Below, in pieces: positions 39,472-41,031 of a DNA stretch of 41,031 bases. The notes under the pieces were generated by a model that did not search any database, was not told the origin of the DNA, and saw only the letters and a program-made list of their open reading frames with translations. Where the stretch lies: positions 1 through 41,031 of the forward strand of contig MGKD01000023.1 of NCBI GenBank assembly GCA_001794605.1, written 5' to 3'. The translations under genes and the position numbers were made by a program. The stretch comes from Candidatus Yanofskybacteria bacterium RIFCSPHIGHO2_12_FULL_45_19b. GTDB lineage: Bacteria; Patescibacteriota; Minisyncoccia; 2-02-FULL-40-12; IGHO2-12-FULL-4. Every line of letters starts with the position of its first letter. Position 1 is the first letter of the stretch.

Positions 39472-39507
39472 CCCCGTGATTCCGAACCAGGTGAGGAATT
39501 TTCGGGG
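39472..39507 (+). promoter_or_regulatory. Hairpin in the dnaE leader
   Basis: CCCCG and ATTCC on the left pair with GGAAT and CGGGG on the right, leaving the loop GAACCAGGTGA. The start (CCCCGTGATTCCGAACCAGG) recalls the 5' arm of bacterial SRP RNA, but the GGAAG tetraloop and AGCAG are missing. It could be a leader element or a collapsed SRP RNA copy. Confidence 0.4.
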
Positions 39508-39529
39508 TGTCATCCTTCAACTAATACAT

Positions 39530-41031
39530 ATGTCTAAGTTTATACATCTTCACGTTCATAGTCACTACTCTTTATTAGACGGCCTTTCCAAAATTGATGA
39601 CCTAGTAAACCGTGCTAAAGAATTGGAGATGCCGGCGCTCGCCCTCACCGACCACGGCGTGATGTATGGCGCCATTGAGTTTTATCAAAAGGCAAAAAAG
39701 GCCGGTATCAAGCCAATTATTGGTTGCGAAGTCTATGTCGCTAATCGTTCCCATCTACAAAAAGAAGCGCACATTGATAACAAACGTTATCACCTCACGC
39801 TACTCGCTAAAAACAACACCGGTTATGAAAATTTAATTAAACTCACTACTGTCGCCCACCTGGAGGGTTACTACTACAAACCGCGCGTAGACCGAGAATT
39901 ACTCAAGCAACACGCTGAGGGATTGATTTGTTTATCGGGTTGCCCCGCCGGTGAGGTGGGTCGCGCTATTCAATCCGGTGATCTCGAAAAAGCTGAGACC
40001 GTTGTCAAAGAATATCAGGCGATTTTTGGGGCGGAAAACTACTACCTGGAGATCATGCACCACCCGGACATGGAGTGGTATGAACAGTGGAAGTCGGGAG
40101 TGCTGAGTTTATCTAAAAAATTAAATATCTCGATTGTTGGTACGCAAGATTCACACTATCTAAACAAAGAGGATGCCTTTGCCCACAAAACCTTAGTGGC
40201 AATCTCTACTGCTACTGATGTCAGCGAAACGGGAATTTTTTCTGGAAGTGGCGAGTATCACTTTTTATCTACCGAGGAGGCGATGGAAAAATTTAAAGAT
40301 ATCCCCGAAGCCGTTACTAATACCAGCCTACTGGCCGAGCGTTGCCAGATAGACCTAACCTTGGGTCAATTTATTTTCCCCAACTTTGAACTGGAGCCAG
40401 GCAAAACCGCCGACCAGATGCTGAATGAATTAACCTTGGTGGGAATGAAAGAAAAGGGTCTAGCCGAAAACCCTGAAGCCGAAAAACGTCGCCAGTACGA
40501 ACTAGACATTATTAAAACCAAAGCCTACGCCCCCTATTTTTTGGTAGTCTCCGATATTTTGCGTTTCGCTCACCAGTCTAACATTTACACTACCGTGCGC
40601 GGTTCGGCCGCCGGATCGCTAGTGGCTTACCTATCAGGCATTACCAATGTTGATCCGCTCGAATTTCAACTGCCCTTTGAGCGCTTCCTAAATCCGTTCC
40701 GCCCCTCTGCGCCCGATATTGATATGGATTTTGCCGATAACCGCCGGCACGAGATTTTGGAATACGCCAAGCAGAAATATGGTGAAGATAAAGTTGCCCA
40801 GATCGGCACCTTCGGCACGATGATGGCACGCGGTGCAGTGCGTGACGTGGCCCGCGCCTTAGGCAAACCCTACGAAGTTGGCGACCGTATCGCCAAATTA
40901 ATTCCGATGGGCTCACAAGGGTTTCCGATGACCATCAAGCAGGCCAAAAAGATCGAGCCCGAGCTAGAAAAAATCTACAACCAAGATCCAGAAGCTAAGC
41001 AGATTCTTGATATTGCGGAAAAACTAGAAGG
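39530..41031 (+). CDS. dnaE: DNA polymerase III subunit alpha (3' end outside window)
   Basis: The first 500 codons of the replicative polymerase. The N-terminal PHP domain begins [18 protein letters not shown], with the metal-binding His residues kept, and continues [18 protein letters not shown] and [10 protein letters not shown], so the PHP metal site (proofreading or stability) looks intact. The palm domain follows: [18 protein letters not shown] (residues about 353-370) and the catalytic PDIDMDFAD with Asp396 and Asp398. Start at the ATG at 39530; no Shine-Dalgarno is visible. The frame is open to the window edge. Confidence 0.97.
   Translation, partial: MSKFIHLHVHSHYSLLDGLSKIDDLVNRAKELEMPALALTDHGVMYGAIEFYQKAKKAGIKPIIGCEVYVANRSHLQKEAHIDNKRYHLTLLAKNNTGYENLIKLTTVAHLEGYYYKPRVDRELLKQHAEGLICLSGCPAGEVGRAIQSGDLEKAETVVKEYQAIFGAENYYLEIMHHPDMEWYEQWKSGVLSLSKKLNISIVGTQDSHYLNKEDAFAHKTLVAISTATDVSETGIFSGSGEYHFLSTEEAMEKFKDIPEAVTNTSLLAERCQIDLTLGQFIFPNFELEPGKTADQMLNELTLVGMKEKGLAENPEAEKRRQYELDIIKTKAYAPYFLVVSDILRFAHQSNIYTTVRGSAAGSLVAYLSGITNVDPLEFQLPFERFLNPFRPSAPDIDMDFADNRRHEILEYAKQKYGEDKVAQIGTFGTMMARGAVRDVARALGKPYEVGDRIAKLIPMGSQGFPMTIKQAKKIEPELEKIYNQDPEAKQILDIAEKLE

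Noticed and set aside
39465-39510. Functional SRP (4.5S) RNA
   Set aside because: The GGAAG tetraloop and the asymmetric loop with AGCAG needed for Ffh binding are absent.

Overview
The window looks like a chromosomal piece of a Candidate Phyla Radiation (Patescibacteria) bacterium. I infer this from several traits together: short RNA polymerase subunits (beta 1059 aa, beta' 1196 aa), LAGLIDADG-bearing group I introns in both large rRNA genes, a transketolase split into two subunits, TrbC-like pilin proteins, few Shine-Dalgarno sites, and dense small palindromic repeats. The exact phylum cannot be fixed from the sequence alone.

Layout. Bases 1-569 hold the end of an unknown plus-strand gene and several long hairpins. 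On the minus strand follow rpoC and rpoB (570-7426), a short TsaB-like gene, rodA and a membrane-anchored Cys-motif protein (to 9792). The 5S (9878-9998) and 23S (10067-16377) rRNA genes are on the minus strand; the 23S gene spans 6.3 kb because it carries four group I introns and six copies of a palindrome-ended repeat. From 16.8 to 29.2 kb lies a mixed housekeeping block: an MscS-like helix protein, rmuC, tRNA-Arg, DedA, tRNA-Ala, LOG protein, tRNA-Ile, a UDG-like protein, a pilin-like protein, split transketolase, a CBS protein, GAPDH, RNase HII, an SpoU methyltransferase and a SIMPL protein. The 16S gene (29602-33559, minus) is about 13 kb away from the 23S gene and has its own promoter; it carries two LAGLIDADG group I introns, one ORF-less insertion and an AT-rich expansion. 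After two hypotheticals come trmD, khpA and rpsP, a HicBA toxin-antitoxin pair with an extra HicB-like piece, a charged hypothetical, then rnc, nusB and rpmF, and on the plus strand the first 500 codons of dnaE, cut by the window end.

The unusual signal is a repeat family with inverted ends close to CGTCCCAGTGCCGA / TCGGCACTGGGACG. Six copies sit in variable helices of the 23S rRNA, one in the 16S leader, one beside the LOG gene, one forms the C-terminus of RmuC, and a half copy is read in frame inside GAPDH just before the catalytic cysteine. It behaves like a palindromic element tolerated in both structural RNA and protein. Other short palindromes are read in frame in both transketolase subunits and RNase HII.

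The genes are mostly information processing (transcription, ribosome biogenesis, tRNA modification, replication) plus pentose phosphate/glycolysis and cell-wall elongation. Intron positions use E. coli rRNA numbering recalled from memory and should be treated as approximate by a few nucleotides.
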